From: Desulfobulbus sp.
GTDB taxonomy: Bacteria > Desulfobacterota > Desulfobulbia > Desulfobulbales > Desulfobulbaceae
Assembly (NCBI GenBank): GCA_028684915.1
Contig: JAQUEZ010000055.1
Coordinates: 1 to 34,668, forward strand
Length of the DNA stretch: 34,668 bases
Direction of reading: 5' to 3'
Shown: in pieces, positions 8,270-15,579 of the stretch
How positions within the stretch are numbered: position 1 is the stretch's first letter
How the letters are laid out: each line of letters opens with the position of its first letter
The notes under the pieces: model-generated
What the model saw: the letters and a program-made list of their open reading frames with translations, nothing else
What the model was told of the DNA's origin: nothing
Database searches by the model: none
Made by a program: the position numbers and the translations under genes

Positions 8270-9454
8270 TCAGTGCGCTTCATGATCGGAAAAACTTTTG
8301 CCGAAGAAGCGCTCGCCCTGAAGAAAGGCCACGCCGGTAAATCCGATACCACCAAGAGCCACGATCCATTCGAAACCGGAGGGGGTATAGTTCAGGTAGG
8401 TCGGCAGGTTGTCATAGCCCAGGTACTGGGGAACAATCTGGCCGCCAATAACCATGTCAAGACGAGACATAAACATACCAACCAGAACCATCAAAGCGGC
8501 TGTAGAAAGAGCAGCAACACTCTTCAAGCGGCTCAGGAGCAGCAACACGGCCGGAGCAGCCAAACCGACACCAACCTCAAGAGCCCAGAAATTGAAGGAT
8601 AACGGGCCAGCATAGAGGGCATTGGCAGCGACCTTTCCATCACTGACGCCACCGACATAGAAGGATGCCATGCGCCAGAAGGTAGCAACCGCAACCAAGA
8701 TCAGCATCAGAAGCATAACCTTGCCTGCAGCCTGGACGCCCTCGGTTACATGCTGTTCCATTTTTTTGCCGCGGATGACGTAGGCATAGTGGGTGAAAAG
8801 GATGGATGCAGCCGCTCCGGAAAGGAATGCACAGGCCAGAAAATATACCGGTAATTGGGCGCCGTACCAGAAAGGACGGGCAGCTAGGGTGGCAAAAACA
8901 CCACCAAGACAGGTGTTGGCGGCAACCTCGGCCAAGGCGCCGAGAATACCAAGAGCCAGAGCCAGGGTATAATGACGGGTGAGGATGAGCCAGAACTCAA
9001 GCAGGATAAAACCCAGAGCCAAACCGTACAGGGTTCCCATCCACCAAATATTGGAGGTAATATTGGGGGAGATGACGTTATAGATGGCCATACGCCAGGG
9101 ATTTTCAATCTCCATGCCGATAACGACAAAGGCGCTGAGAATGGTGATCAGAGAGATCCAGACCATACGATTGGCCAGCGGGGCCAGCTTGTTGCCGCCG
9201 AAAACGTGACTGATCGCCGCCAGCAGGCAAAGCCCGGTGGAGGTGATAGCGAAGAAGGCATAGGTGGAGATCAACAGCCCCCAGGGCACCTCGCGGGTAT
9301 TGTTAAAGATGTGTTCATGCCCGATAAAAAATCCCGCCAAACCCACCCCAACCCCGGCCAGCAGCAGTAACCCGAACAGGCCGGACAGAGTTTTTACCAG
9401 AGGATTGGCTACCTCCGGTTCAGCAGTTGCTGTCAGTAAAAATCCATTTGCCAT
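8270..9454 (-). CDS. NrfD/HybB-type integral membrane quinone-interacting subunit (copy 1)
   Basis: A 394-residue polytopic protein with about ten hydrophobic segments. Characteristic stretches are FIGHEHIFNNTREVPWGL near the first loop, TSTGLCLLAAISHVFG, then GMEIENPWRMAIYNVISPN and TSNIWWMGTLYG. This family (NrfD/PsrC/HybB) anchors periplasmic iron-sulfur or cytochrome subunits and exchanges electrons with menaquinone. It is closely related to copy 2 at 15580-16773. The start ATG has AAGGAGG 8-9 nt upstream. It lies 43 bp after the 77-aa membrane protein and 71 bp before merR-1. No catalytic molybdopterin subunit is nearby, so the likely partners are the iron-sulfur protein and the hexaheme cytochrome encoded 1-2.5 kb upstream. 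Family membership is certain; the exact complex is inferred. Confidence 0.88.
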   Translation of the reverse strand: MANGFLLTATAEPEVANPLVKTLSGLFGLLLLAGVGVGLAGFFIGHEHIFNNTREVPWGLLISTYAFFAITSTGLCLLAAISHVFGGNKLAPLANRMVWISLITILSAFVVIGMEIENPWRMAIYNVISPNITSNIWWMGTLYGLALGFILLEFWLILTRHYTLALALGILGALAEVAANTCLGGVFATLAARPFWYGAQLPVYFLACAFLSGAAASILFTHYAYVIRGKKMEQHVTEGVQAAGKVMLLMLILVAVATFWRMASFYVGGVSDGKVAANALYAGPLSFNFWALEVGVGLAAPAVLLLLSRLKSVAALSTAALMVLVGMFMSRLDMVIGGQIVPQYLGYDNLPTYLNYTPSGFEWIVALGGIGFTGVAFLQGERFFGKSFSDHEAH

Positions 9455-9497
9455 GATCCTAACCTCCTTGCGTGTTGAAATACGTGTGTGAAAAAAA

Positions 9498-9731
9498 TTA
9501 TAACCGTGCCGGCTCGATCATCTTTTCCCTGTTTTCTTCGCTAGCCAGAGACCCCAGACCGATAAGAACAACCACGGCTGAAAATGGTCCCATGAGCAGG
9601 AAGAGCACAAAGGTGAGACAGAACCAGAAAGACTCGACGATGTGGGCCAGATGTATCCGAACCCAGGAAGACAGAGAACGACCGCCATCGTTTTCTATCC
9701 GGTTGGCCTGGTTGTGCGGTAACGTATTCAT
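9498..9731 (-). CDS. Small 77-aa membrane protein preceding NrfD-1
   Basis: The frame is open further upstream, but the ATG at 9731 has AAGGGGA at good spacing, giving a protein that begins MNTLPHNQANRIENDGG. A polar N-terminal region contains SSWVRIHLAHIVESFW. One long or two short hydrophobic segments follow (FCLTFVLFLLMGPFSA, VVVLIGLGSL), and the protein ends in a charged tail (SEENREKMIEPARL). No family was recognised. It sits between a sigma-54 promoter and nrfD-1, so it is the first gene of that transcript and is plausibly a small accessory subunit of the membrane complex. Confidence 0.7.
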   Translation of the reverse strand: MNTLPHNQANRIENDGGRSLSSWVRIHLAHIVESFWFCLTFVLFLLMGPFSAVVVLIGLGSLASEENREKMIEPARL

Positions 9732-9786
9732 TGTTATCCCCTTTTCGCTGTTCGCTGGTTGGAGCATTTTTCTTGCTCTCAATATC

Positions 9787-9801
9787 GCAAGGGATGTGCC
9801 A
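9787..9801 (-). promoter_or_regulatory. Sigma-54 (-24/-12) promoter for the 77-aa protein/nrfD-1/merR-1 unit
   Basis: On the minus strand the sequence reads TGGCACATCCCTTGC, matching the sigma-54 consensus TGGCAC-N5-TTGC at every defined base, with the required GG-N10-GC spacing. Transcription would start about 12 nt downstream, near 9775, leaving a leader of about 44 nt to the ATG at 9731. The four-PAS sigma-54 activator at 12285-14690 is the obvious candidate activator. Binding sites for it were not identified with confidence. Confidence 0.82.
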
Positions 9802-10415
9802 TAGAGAAAACTTCCTGGTCGATTTCCGGGAAATTCCAGGCAACGAATTGATGTTGCGATTATTTTTTTATATGCAAGAGCTGATGTTTAAGTTTTTATT
9901 AACACTCAAGTTGACAATATAATTGCAACCATGACGCTAAATTAGCCCGAAGCGCCCAAGCCGACCCGATCAATATTCGCCCGAGGCGACAACCTGGGGG
10001 AAAAAGACTCAGGTGCATTATCTAGCTAAAAAATTGGAAGAAAAAGATGAATTCCCTTTCAATGCTCGCCGAAAGCATCACGATGATATTTTCTGGAAAT
10101 CTGCATAGAGGGCCATAACCCTCAATACTTACACAGGATAATACATCACAAAATTAGCACGTTACACCAACAGATAAAGAGTGGGACTCATAATGCGCCG
10201 AAACGAGCGATAGAAACGATAGACGGCGAGAAATTACCCCCTATGTAACGGAAGAAAATCAGGAGGACTGCAGTCTTAACCTAGGGATAACCCATCAAAA
10301 CAGATAGGAAAAAGAGGGCGAAACAAAAAAGTCAGCGGGGAAAAGGAGAGGAGCGAGACTCCTAACAATAGAAGGTGTCAGGTTCTCTTGACAATGAGGC
10401 GCAGGGAGAGGAATG
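9802..10415. other. Gene-free stretch upstream of the sigma-54 promoter
   Basis: No open frame with coding character was found on either strand. It contains a small inverted repeat (TCGCC/GGCGA at 9977-9989) about 180 bp upstream of the sigma-54 promoter, in the range where an activator site would be expected. Purine-rich, low-complexity runs lie around 10260-10420. The region may hold an upstream activating sequence or an untranslated RNA, but nothing is firmly supported. Confidence 0.4.
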
Positions 10416-10448
10416 AAAAAACTGGGACAGAGCCAAGCTCTGCCCCAG
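10416..10448 (-). terminator. Rho-independent terminator after the hexaheme cytochrome gene
   Basis: A 12-bp stem (10422-10433 with 10437-10448, one A-C mismatch) and a 3-nt loop are followed on the minus strand by six T residues. It lies 15 bp past the cytochrome stop codon. It shows that the iron-sulfur/cytochrome pair is a transcription unit separate from nrfD-1. Confidence 0.88.
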
Positions 10449-10462
10449 GTGGCGGGCATAAA

Positions 10463-11179
10463 TCAGTGCTTCTTTTTACCGTGGCCAGCTTCAGCGCCCT
10501 CGGTAGCGGCGGCAAACTTGCGCTCAAACCCTTTCACACCGATGTGGCAGGTAGTACAACGGGTGTTGGAGGCAAAGGCATCGGAACCGTTGTGGCACAC
10601 ACCGCAATACTTGCCAGCATACAGTGCTTCCATGGTGAATTTGTCCGGATGCTCTTCTGCCGCACCCTTTCTCATCTCAAACTCCCGATCATGGCAACTG
10701 GAGCAATCAAGCCCCATCTCCACATGCTCTTTGTGCTCGAAGATAACCGATTTCACTGGAATATTGAACACGACTGTATCTGGCTGTTTCATATCGCTGC
10801 CATGGCAAACCTTACAGGTCTCAGGACCGGTAGTATTGAAGGCAGTGGAGCCATCGTGGCAGGAACCACAATACTTACCCGCTTCAAGCGATGCCATGTT
10901 GTAATCACCCTTTGCCTTGGCTGAACCACGTTTGCGATCAAACAAATCCGGATGGCAGCTGTCGCAGCTTAAGCCAGCGGTGACGACGTGGGATTTATGG
11001 CTAAACATCTGCCGAATCGGCTCGACAGCAACAACCTGAGTGTTACCGTAGGATGCAAGCTGTTTTTGCGGAGCCTCCGAAACGGCAGCCGGCTCATTGG
11101 CCCAGATATCAGCGGCACACAATACTCCCGCAGCAAATAAGGCGCCAAGGAGTGCAGATCTTTTTACTTTTGCATTCAT
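10463..11179 (-). CDS. Periplasmic hexaheme c-type cytochrome with two triheme domains
   Basis: A 238-residue protein. A Sec signal peptide (MNAKVKRSALLGALFAAGVL, then CAADIWANE) is followed by six CXXCH heme sites: CDSCH, CGSCH, CKVCH, CSSCH, CGVCH and CTTCH. They fall in two homologous triheme blocks. Each begins with an (F/I)-x-H-K-x-H-V motif carrying distal histidines (FSHKSHVVTAGLSC; FEHKEHVEMGLDC) and ends in GKYCG-CH and C--CH. This is the cytochrome c7-like triheme arrangement. It lies 21 bp after the iron-sulfur protein gene, with AAGGAG before its ATG, and is followed by a terminator. It most likely carries electrons between the iron-sulfur/NrfD complex and other periplasmic cytochromes. 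The His-rich tail (GHGKKKH) is unusual but short. Confidence 0.9.
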   Translation of the reverse strand: MNAKVKRSALLGALFAAGVLCAADIWANEPAAVSEAPQKQLASYGNTQVVAVEPIRQMFSHKSHVVTAGLSCDSCHPDLFDRKRGSAKAKGDYNMASLEAGKYCGSCHDGSTAFNTTGPETCKVCHGSDMKQPDTVVFNIPVKSVIFEHKEHVEMGLDCSSCHDREFEMRKGAAEEHPDKFTMEALYAGKYCGVCHNGSDAFASNTRCTTCHIGVKGFERKFAAATEGAEAGHGKKKH

Positions 11180-11200
11180 AGTCCTTTCTCCTTTGACGAC

Positions 11201-11956
11201 TTAGGCGTTCATATAATAGACGTTAGGCAGAGCGCCGGTCTCGGGACGCAGTACCCAAACCGTGGTCTCCGGCTGATGAACCAGTTTGTAGACCTCGCTG
11301 TTGGGGTCGCTGATATCACCGAACACCCTCACTTTGGCAGGGCAGGCCTCGACACAGGCAGTATCTTTTTTACCCTTGGAAAGACGGGTGTCAAAACAGA
11401 AGTTACACTTGTCAACCGCCCGTACTTCCTCGTTGAAATAGCGGGCATTGTACGGACAGGCAGCCATGCAGGTTTTACAACCGATACATTTCTTGGAGTC
11501 CATAACAACGATACCTGTGGTTTTATCCTTGTAGGTGGCCACAGTCGGACAAACGCGCACGCAGGGCGGCTCGTTACACTGGTTACAAAGGACCGGCATG
11601 AAGATGGTTTCATTCTGTTTGGGACCGATTTCTCGGGTCCGCTCGAGAATAATGGTCCGATAACCGTACGAGGGAACATGATTGGTTTTAACGCAGGCAT
11701 CCATGCACCGCTCACAGTCGACACAGAGATTTTGCCGCATAACCATGCTGTAATGAGGGCTGTACGGGTATTTTTCGTTTTTCGGCATGGCGCCAATCGC
11801 ACTTTCAGCATTGCGGACAGAGGTCAGCGACAGTATCGTTCCCCCCATGAACAATCCGGTGATGGCAAGTCCGGCACGCAAAAAGGTACGGCGCTCAAGC
11901 GATGGCAGATGCTCCACCCCTTCATTTTTTAATTTTTCCAGCTCATTAATGTTCAT
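11201..11956 (-). CDS. Tat-exported ferredoxin-like protein with four [4Fe-4S] sites (DsrO/HybA/NrfC type)
   Basis: A 251-residue protein. The N-terminal region contains ERRTFLRAGLAITG, a twin-arginine-type signal, then a hydrophobic stretch. Four cysteine clusters follow: CVDCERCMDAC, CNQCNEPPCVRVC, CIGCKTCMAAC, and CNFC paired with CVEAC about 14 residues later. This is the standard layout of the iron-sulfur subunit that sits between an NrfD membrane subunit and a redox partner. The gene starts with GAGGGTGTGG before the ATG and leads the cytochrome gene, so both are co-transcribed. It is divergent from the sigma-54 activator across about 330 bp. Function as an electron-relay subunit is well supported; the complex partner (NrfD-1 or NrfD-2) is inferred. 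Confidence 0.9.
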   Translation of the reverse strand: MNINELEKLKNEGVEHLPSLERRTFLRAGLAITGLFMGGTILSLTSVRNAESAIGAMPKNEKYPYSPHYSMVMRQNLCVDCERCMDACVKTNHVPSYGYRTIILERTREIGPKQNETIFMPVLCNQCNEPPCVRVCPTVATYKDKTTGIVVMDSKKCIGCKTCMAACPYNARYFNEEVRAVDKCNFCFDTRLSKGKKDTACVEACPAKVRVFGDISDPNSEVYKLVHQPETTVWVLRPETGALPNVYYMNA

Positions 11957-12284
11957 TCCACACCCTCAGAATAATAGTAACGAAGACGACATCGGCACTA
12001 AGTGCTACAATGTGTTGTTATGGCACGAGAAAAAGTAGCCGAGAATGAATAGCCCCTCATTAATTCGAAATTGCAACGAGCGAACATAACCCAAAACCGT
12101 TAGAAGAGCAAGTTTTCAAATATATGGTATAGTAACGGCACTTTTCCCTCACCCTTGCCTGTGGGACATTTAATCAATTTTCCATGTTGCCTAAAGGCCA
12201 GCCGCATAATGTCCATCCCCAGCGCTCTTATTTTTCACCAGGGGCAGCGTTGACGACTCATTCCCTTTGCCCGGCTTAAATTCT
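11957..12284. promoter_or_regulatory. Divergent promoter region between iron-sulfur operon and PAS regulator
   Basis: This 328-bp non-coding region must carry promoters for both directions. A possible plus-strand -10 element is TATAGT at 12128-12133. On the minus strand, TTGCTC and TATGTT are separated by 17 bp. Both are weak guesses. No sequence with correct sigma-54 spacing was found here, although a lone TGGCACG occurs near 12018. Confidence 0.35.
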
Positions 12285-14690
12285 ATGACCCTCAATACCT
12301 CCCATATACCCACAATGTTCCGTAACACCCTGACAGTCTTTTTCATCGATCCCCATTGCCGTATCATTGGAATCAATAAAAACGCTGAGATGCTCACCGG
12401 CTATAGTCTGGGCGAACTTTTTGGCAAATCGTTGGACGAGATCCTGCTTTTCAAGGAAGCGACCATCAATCTGGCTGAACTTTTCACCCAACTTGTATGG
12501 GAAGATACCCAAACCCGCCAATCCCTGCTCTTACCCAACAAGAAAGGTTCATCTCCCGTTGAAGTGCTCGCCACAGTCACCCCGTTGTGGGGCCAGGACC
12601 GAGGAATCTCCGGTGCCCTAGTCACCCTCGACAGCAACAACGCCACCCTCTATCACCAGTTACTGCTTGATTCGGTTTCCGAAGGCGTGCTCACTGTCAA
12701 CCGAGATATGGAGATCATCTCCTTTAATCGCTCCGCAGAGCGAATCACCGGCTGGGCAATAGACGACGTGCTGGGCAAAAAATGCCAGGATGTTTTTCCT
12801 GATGAGCTGTGCGAAAACGGCTGCATGATTCGCTCAACCGTGGAACAGGAAAAGTCCTTTACCCGGCAGACCGTGTTCATGACCAACCGGGAGGGGCGCC
12901 TGTTTCCCTTGTCACTGACCTCATCCCCGCTCTACGACCTTAACGGCAAGGTAATAGGTGGCGTCCAGACCTTCCACGATTGCTCCGACAGCCTCAACAA
13001 TGCGCTCATACTGGCCTCGGTGGCCGACGGTGTTTTTACCATCGACCGTAACCGAATCATCACCTCGTTCAACCGGGCTGCGGAATCGATCACCGGCTGG
13101 AAGCAGGAGGAGGTCATCGGCAAGCCCTGCAGTGAAATATTTCACTCCAGTATATGCGGCAGCGAATGCATGCTCGTCAAGGCGATCGACAGCAATAGCA
13201 TGTATATCGATCGCTCGATTTTTATTAAAAACAAAGCTGGCGATTCGGTCCCAGTGACCATCAGCTCCTCACCGCTGCTTGATGATTTTGGCAACATCAT
13301 CGGCGGCATTGAGACCTTCCGTGATAATACTTCCTCTATTCGCGAAAGCCTGATTCTTGATTCCATTGCCGACGGCGTATTCACGGTTGACCGCAACTGG
13401 CGCATCACCTCGTTCAATCGGGCTGCCGAGGAAATAACCGGCTGGGTCCGGGAGGACGCCATGGGCAAATCCTGCTCGGATATCTTTCACTCAAGCATCT
13501 GCGGGAAAAACTGCGCTATTGCCGAAAGCCTCTATAAGGGTGCTCCGGCGTCCAACCGCTCGATTACCATCCGCAATAGCCAGGGGGCCAAGGTGCCAAT
13601 CAGTATCAGTGCAGCCCCTTTAACGGACCATGAAGGAAATATCATTGGCGGTGTTGAAACCTTTCGCGACCTGACGGCCATCACTACCCTGCGGCAGCAA
13701 CTGAGTCAGAAGTACACCTTTGATGCCATCATTTCCAAATCGACCTCCATGCAGCGGTTATTCTCCATCATGCCGGACATTGCCCGCAGCCCGAGCACAG
13801 TGCTCATCCTAGGCGAGAGCGGTACCGGCAAGGAGCTGGTGGCAAGAGCGCTCTATAATGCCAGTGAACGCAAGGACAAACCCTTTGTGGTGGTCAACTG
13901 CGCGGCCCTACCCGAAACCTTGCTTGAATCTGAGCTCTTTGGCTACAAGGCAGGTGCCTTTACCGATGCACGCAAGGATAAACTTGGCCGATTTGCCGCA
14001 GCCGAGGGAGGCACCCTCTTTCTCGACGAGATCGGTGATATACCTGGCAGCGTGCAGGTAAAACTGCTGCGGGTGCTGCAGGAGAAGGTGTATGAACCCC
14101 TGGGATCAAACACCCCGGTCAAAGCAGATGTGCGCATTATTACTGCAACTAACCGCAATCTCCAGGCACTGGTCAAAGATGGCAGTTTTCGCGATGACCT
14201 CTTCTATCGGCTCAATGTGGTCAAGATCAGCCTACCGCCACTTAGGGAGCGCAAAGAAGACATTCCCCTGCTAATCGAGCATTTTATCAAAAAATACTCC
14301 GCTCAGCAGGGCAAAGACATCGTTGGCATCGCAGGCGGCGCGCTGTCTTTGCTGATGCGCTATGATTTCCCAGGTAATATCAGGGAACTTGAAAATATTG
14401 TCGAGTATTCGTTTATTCTTTGTGAAGGCGGCTATATTCAGCCGCAGCATCTTCCCGAGCCCTTTGTCACTGGTTTTGAGGAGGTCGTTTCAGGTGCATC
14501 CCGGGACAGCGGTCCCCAAAGTTTGGAGGATATTGAAAAGCAGGCGATTATGCTCAGTCTTGAGCGCAACCGCTGGCGTAAAATGGTCACCTGCCGCGAA
14601 CTTGGCATCTCCAAAGACACCCTACGCCGCAAAATTGAACGTTACGGCATAATCAACTCTGCGCAAAATTGCGAAGACTCCGAGGGATAG
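12285..14690 (+). CDS. Sigma-54-dependent transcriptional activator with four PAS domains
   Basis: About 800 residues; numbers here count from a possible TTG start at 12267. PAS1 is near 17-120, PAS2 near 130, PAS3 near 245 and PAS4 near 360. PAS3 and PAS4 are strikingly alike (DGVFT-DRN--ITSFNRAAE-ITGW). PAS2-4 each carry C-x8-C-x3-C (CQDVFPDELCENGC, CSEIFHSSICGSEC, CSDIFHSSICGKNC), which could bind a metal or Fe-S cluster or sense thiols. The AAA+ core has Walker A GESGTGKE (about 516), the loop GAFTDA in place of the usual GAFTGA, Walker B GGTLFLDEIGD, and an R-finger region. A Fis-type HTH closes the protein (CRELGISKDTLRRKIERYGI). There is no receiver domain, so it probably senses a signal directly. 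The start is uncertain (TTG 12267, ATG 12285 or ATG 12315), since none has a clear Shine-Dalgarno sequence. Confidence 0.88.
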   Translation: MTLNTSHIPTMFRNTLTVFFIDPHCRIIGINKNAEMLTGYSLGELFGKSLDEILLFKEATINLAELFTQLVWEDTQTRQSLLLPNKKGSSPVEVLATVTPLWGQDRGISGALVTLDSNNATLYHQLLLDSVSEGVLTVNRDMEIISFNRSAERITGWAIDDVLGKKCQDVFPDELCENGCMIRSTVEQEKSFTRQTVFMTNREGRLFPLSLTSSPLYDLNGKVIGGVQTFHDCSDSLNNALILASVADGVFTIDRNRIITSFNRAAESITGWKQEEVIGKPCSEIFHSSICGSECMLVKAIDSNSMYIDRSIFIKNKAGDSVPVTISSSPLLDDFGNIIGGIETFRDNTSSIRESLILDSIADGVFTVDRNWRITSFNRAAEEITGWVREDAMGKSCSDIFHSSICGKNCAIAESLYKGAPASNRSITIRNSQGAKVPISISAAPLTDHEGNIIGGVETFRDLTAITTLRQQLSQKYTFDAIISKSTSMQRLFSIMPDIARSPSTVLILGESGTGKELVARALYNASERKDKPFVVVNCAALPETLLESELFGYKAGAFTDARKDKLGRFAAAEGGTLFLDEIGDIPGSVQVKLLRVLQEKVYEPLGSNTPVKADVRIITATNRNLQALVKDGSFRDDLFYRLNVVKISLPPLRERKEDIPLLIEHFIKKYSAQQGKDIVGIAGGALSLLMRYDFPGNIRELENIVEYSFILCEGGYIQPQHLPEPFVTGFEEVVSGASRDSGPQSLEDIEKQAIMLSLERNRWRKMVTCRELGISKDTLRRKIERYGIINSAQNCEDSEG

Positions 14691-14695
14691 CCGAA

Positions 14696-14728
14696 TAAAA
14701 AAAGGCATGGAAGTATTATTTCCATGCC
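14696..14728 (-). terminator. Hairpin terminator between PAS regulator and repeat B
   Basis: A perfect 9-bp stem, GGCATGGAA with TTCCATGCC (14704-14712 and 14720-14728), has a run of A on its left that becomes a T-tract on the minus strand. It fits best as the end of a minus-strand transcript arriving from merR-2 through the repeat. It may also stop the plus-strand regulator transcript, but lacks a T-run on that side. Confidence 0.7.
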
Positions 14729-14837
14729 CCTTGTGTCATCAGTGAAGACGATACGTTTGTGAACGCTAAAGCCCTTCGAAAATCAATCGCCTTCTTTCCC
14801 AAAAATGCTTTACGCTCATAACAAAAATCTTATTTTT

Positions 14838-15000
14838 GATGGCTGCGTAAAAACTTCGATCTACAGAGTAGCGCGTTTTTCCCGACGCTCGACATATCTT
14901 ACGTATACCTTCGAGCCGAAAAAACACTATTCCTTGTATATCTGTGTTTTTACCTAGCCATCTCTTAGAGTGTGATGGACTTTTTACAAGTCCATCATCT
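14838..15000. repeat. MITE-like intergenic repeat, copy B
   Basis: An uninterrupted copy of about 163 bp of the element also found at 3013-3338. The left end GATGGCTGCGTAAAAA and the inverted right end GATGGACTTGTAAAAA form imperfect 16-bp terminal inverted repeats. The right end also folds on itself (GGACT/AGTCC). There is no protein-coding capacity. It occupies the space between the terminator and the end of merR-2. Confidence 0.68.
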
Positions 15001-15054
15001 TTGGCAACTAAACAACCCGCTCCAGGGTTTCCTTGCCGTCTTTCCTGCAAGAGC

Positions 15055-15498
15055 TCAACCTGAAGATTGGTGCTTTTTTTTTTGCCCGGGCTTGGTTCGG
15101 TTCTGCACATCAGCTTCTTTTGCCTGCAGGCGAGCCGCGACATCTCCAACTGGATGCAAAGTCTTGGGTACGCATCGGTCGACCCTCGCCAAACAGTGCC
15201 GATACACTTCCGACGGGCACCCAGCCACCTCCCAACAGGGAATATACTCCAACAGTTTCTTTAACCCCGGAATGCTGATTCCCTCTTCATGAATGAAGGT
15301 TCGCAGGCAGGTGATCCACTGAATATCATCGGCAGAAAACATCCTTCTGCTGCCGATCATTTTGGGCTCAATCAAGCCTTCCTGCTCATATATCCGTAAA
15401 GTTCTCGGATGAACATTGAGCAGTTTCGCCGCAACTCCTATGGGATAAATAGGCACATCGGAGCGAATTGCCTGTATCTCAGTTTTCTTTCTTGCCAT
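15055..15498 (-). CDS. MerR-family regulator with C-x5-C-x7-C motif (copy 2)
   Basis: A 147-residue regulator. The DNA-binding start reads YPIGVAAKLLNVHPRTLRIY then EQEGLIEP, near-identical in plan to copy 1. The helix following is IQWITCLRTFIHEEGISIPG, then LKKLLEYIPCWEVAGC. The cysteine motif is CWEVAGCPSEVYRHC, the same C-x5-C-x7-C spacing as in copy 1, and an extra Cys lies shortly after (VDRCVP). The C-terminal tail is basic. The ATG at 15498 is preferred over an upstream start because AGGAGG lies 5-6 nt before it. It follows nrfD-2 by 81 bp, matching the nrfD-1/merR-1 arrangement, so it is likely a module regulator produced by duplication. Confidence 0.85.
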   Translation of the reverse strand: MARKKTEIQAIRSDVPIYPIGVAAKLLNVHPRTLRIYEQEGLIEPKMIGSRRMFSADDIQWITCLRTFIHEEGISIPGLKKLLEYIPCWEVAGCPSEVYRHCLARVDRCVPKTLHPVGDVAARLQAKEADVQNRTKPGQKKKHQSSG

Positions 15499-15579
15499 AC
15501 CGGCCTCCTGTCTCTGCGGGGTGCCGGAGTAGAACAACCCAAATCCTTGCGGTTACCCTACCATTCGACACGAATTCCA

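Noticed and set aside
11276..11932. Plus-strand 218-codon frame opposite the iron-sulfur protein
   Set aside because: Antisense shadow; the minus strand has four ordered cysteine clusters.
12016..12031. TGGCACG near the PAS regulator
   Set aside because: No GC at the -12 position.
14766..15149. Minus-strand 127-codon frame over repeat B and the merR-2 end
   Set aside because: It runs through the non-coding repeat and overlaps merR-2 in another frame; no coding character.
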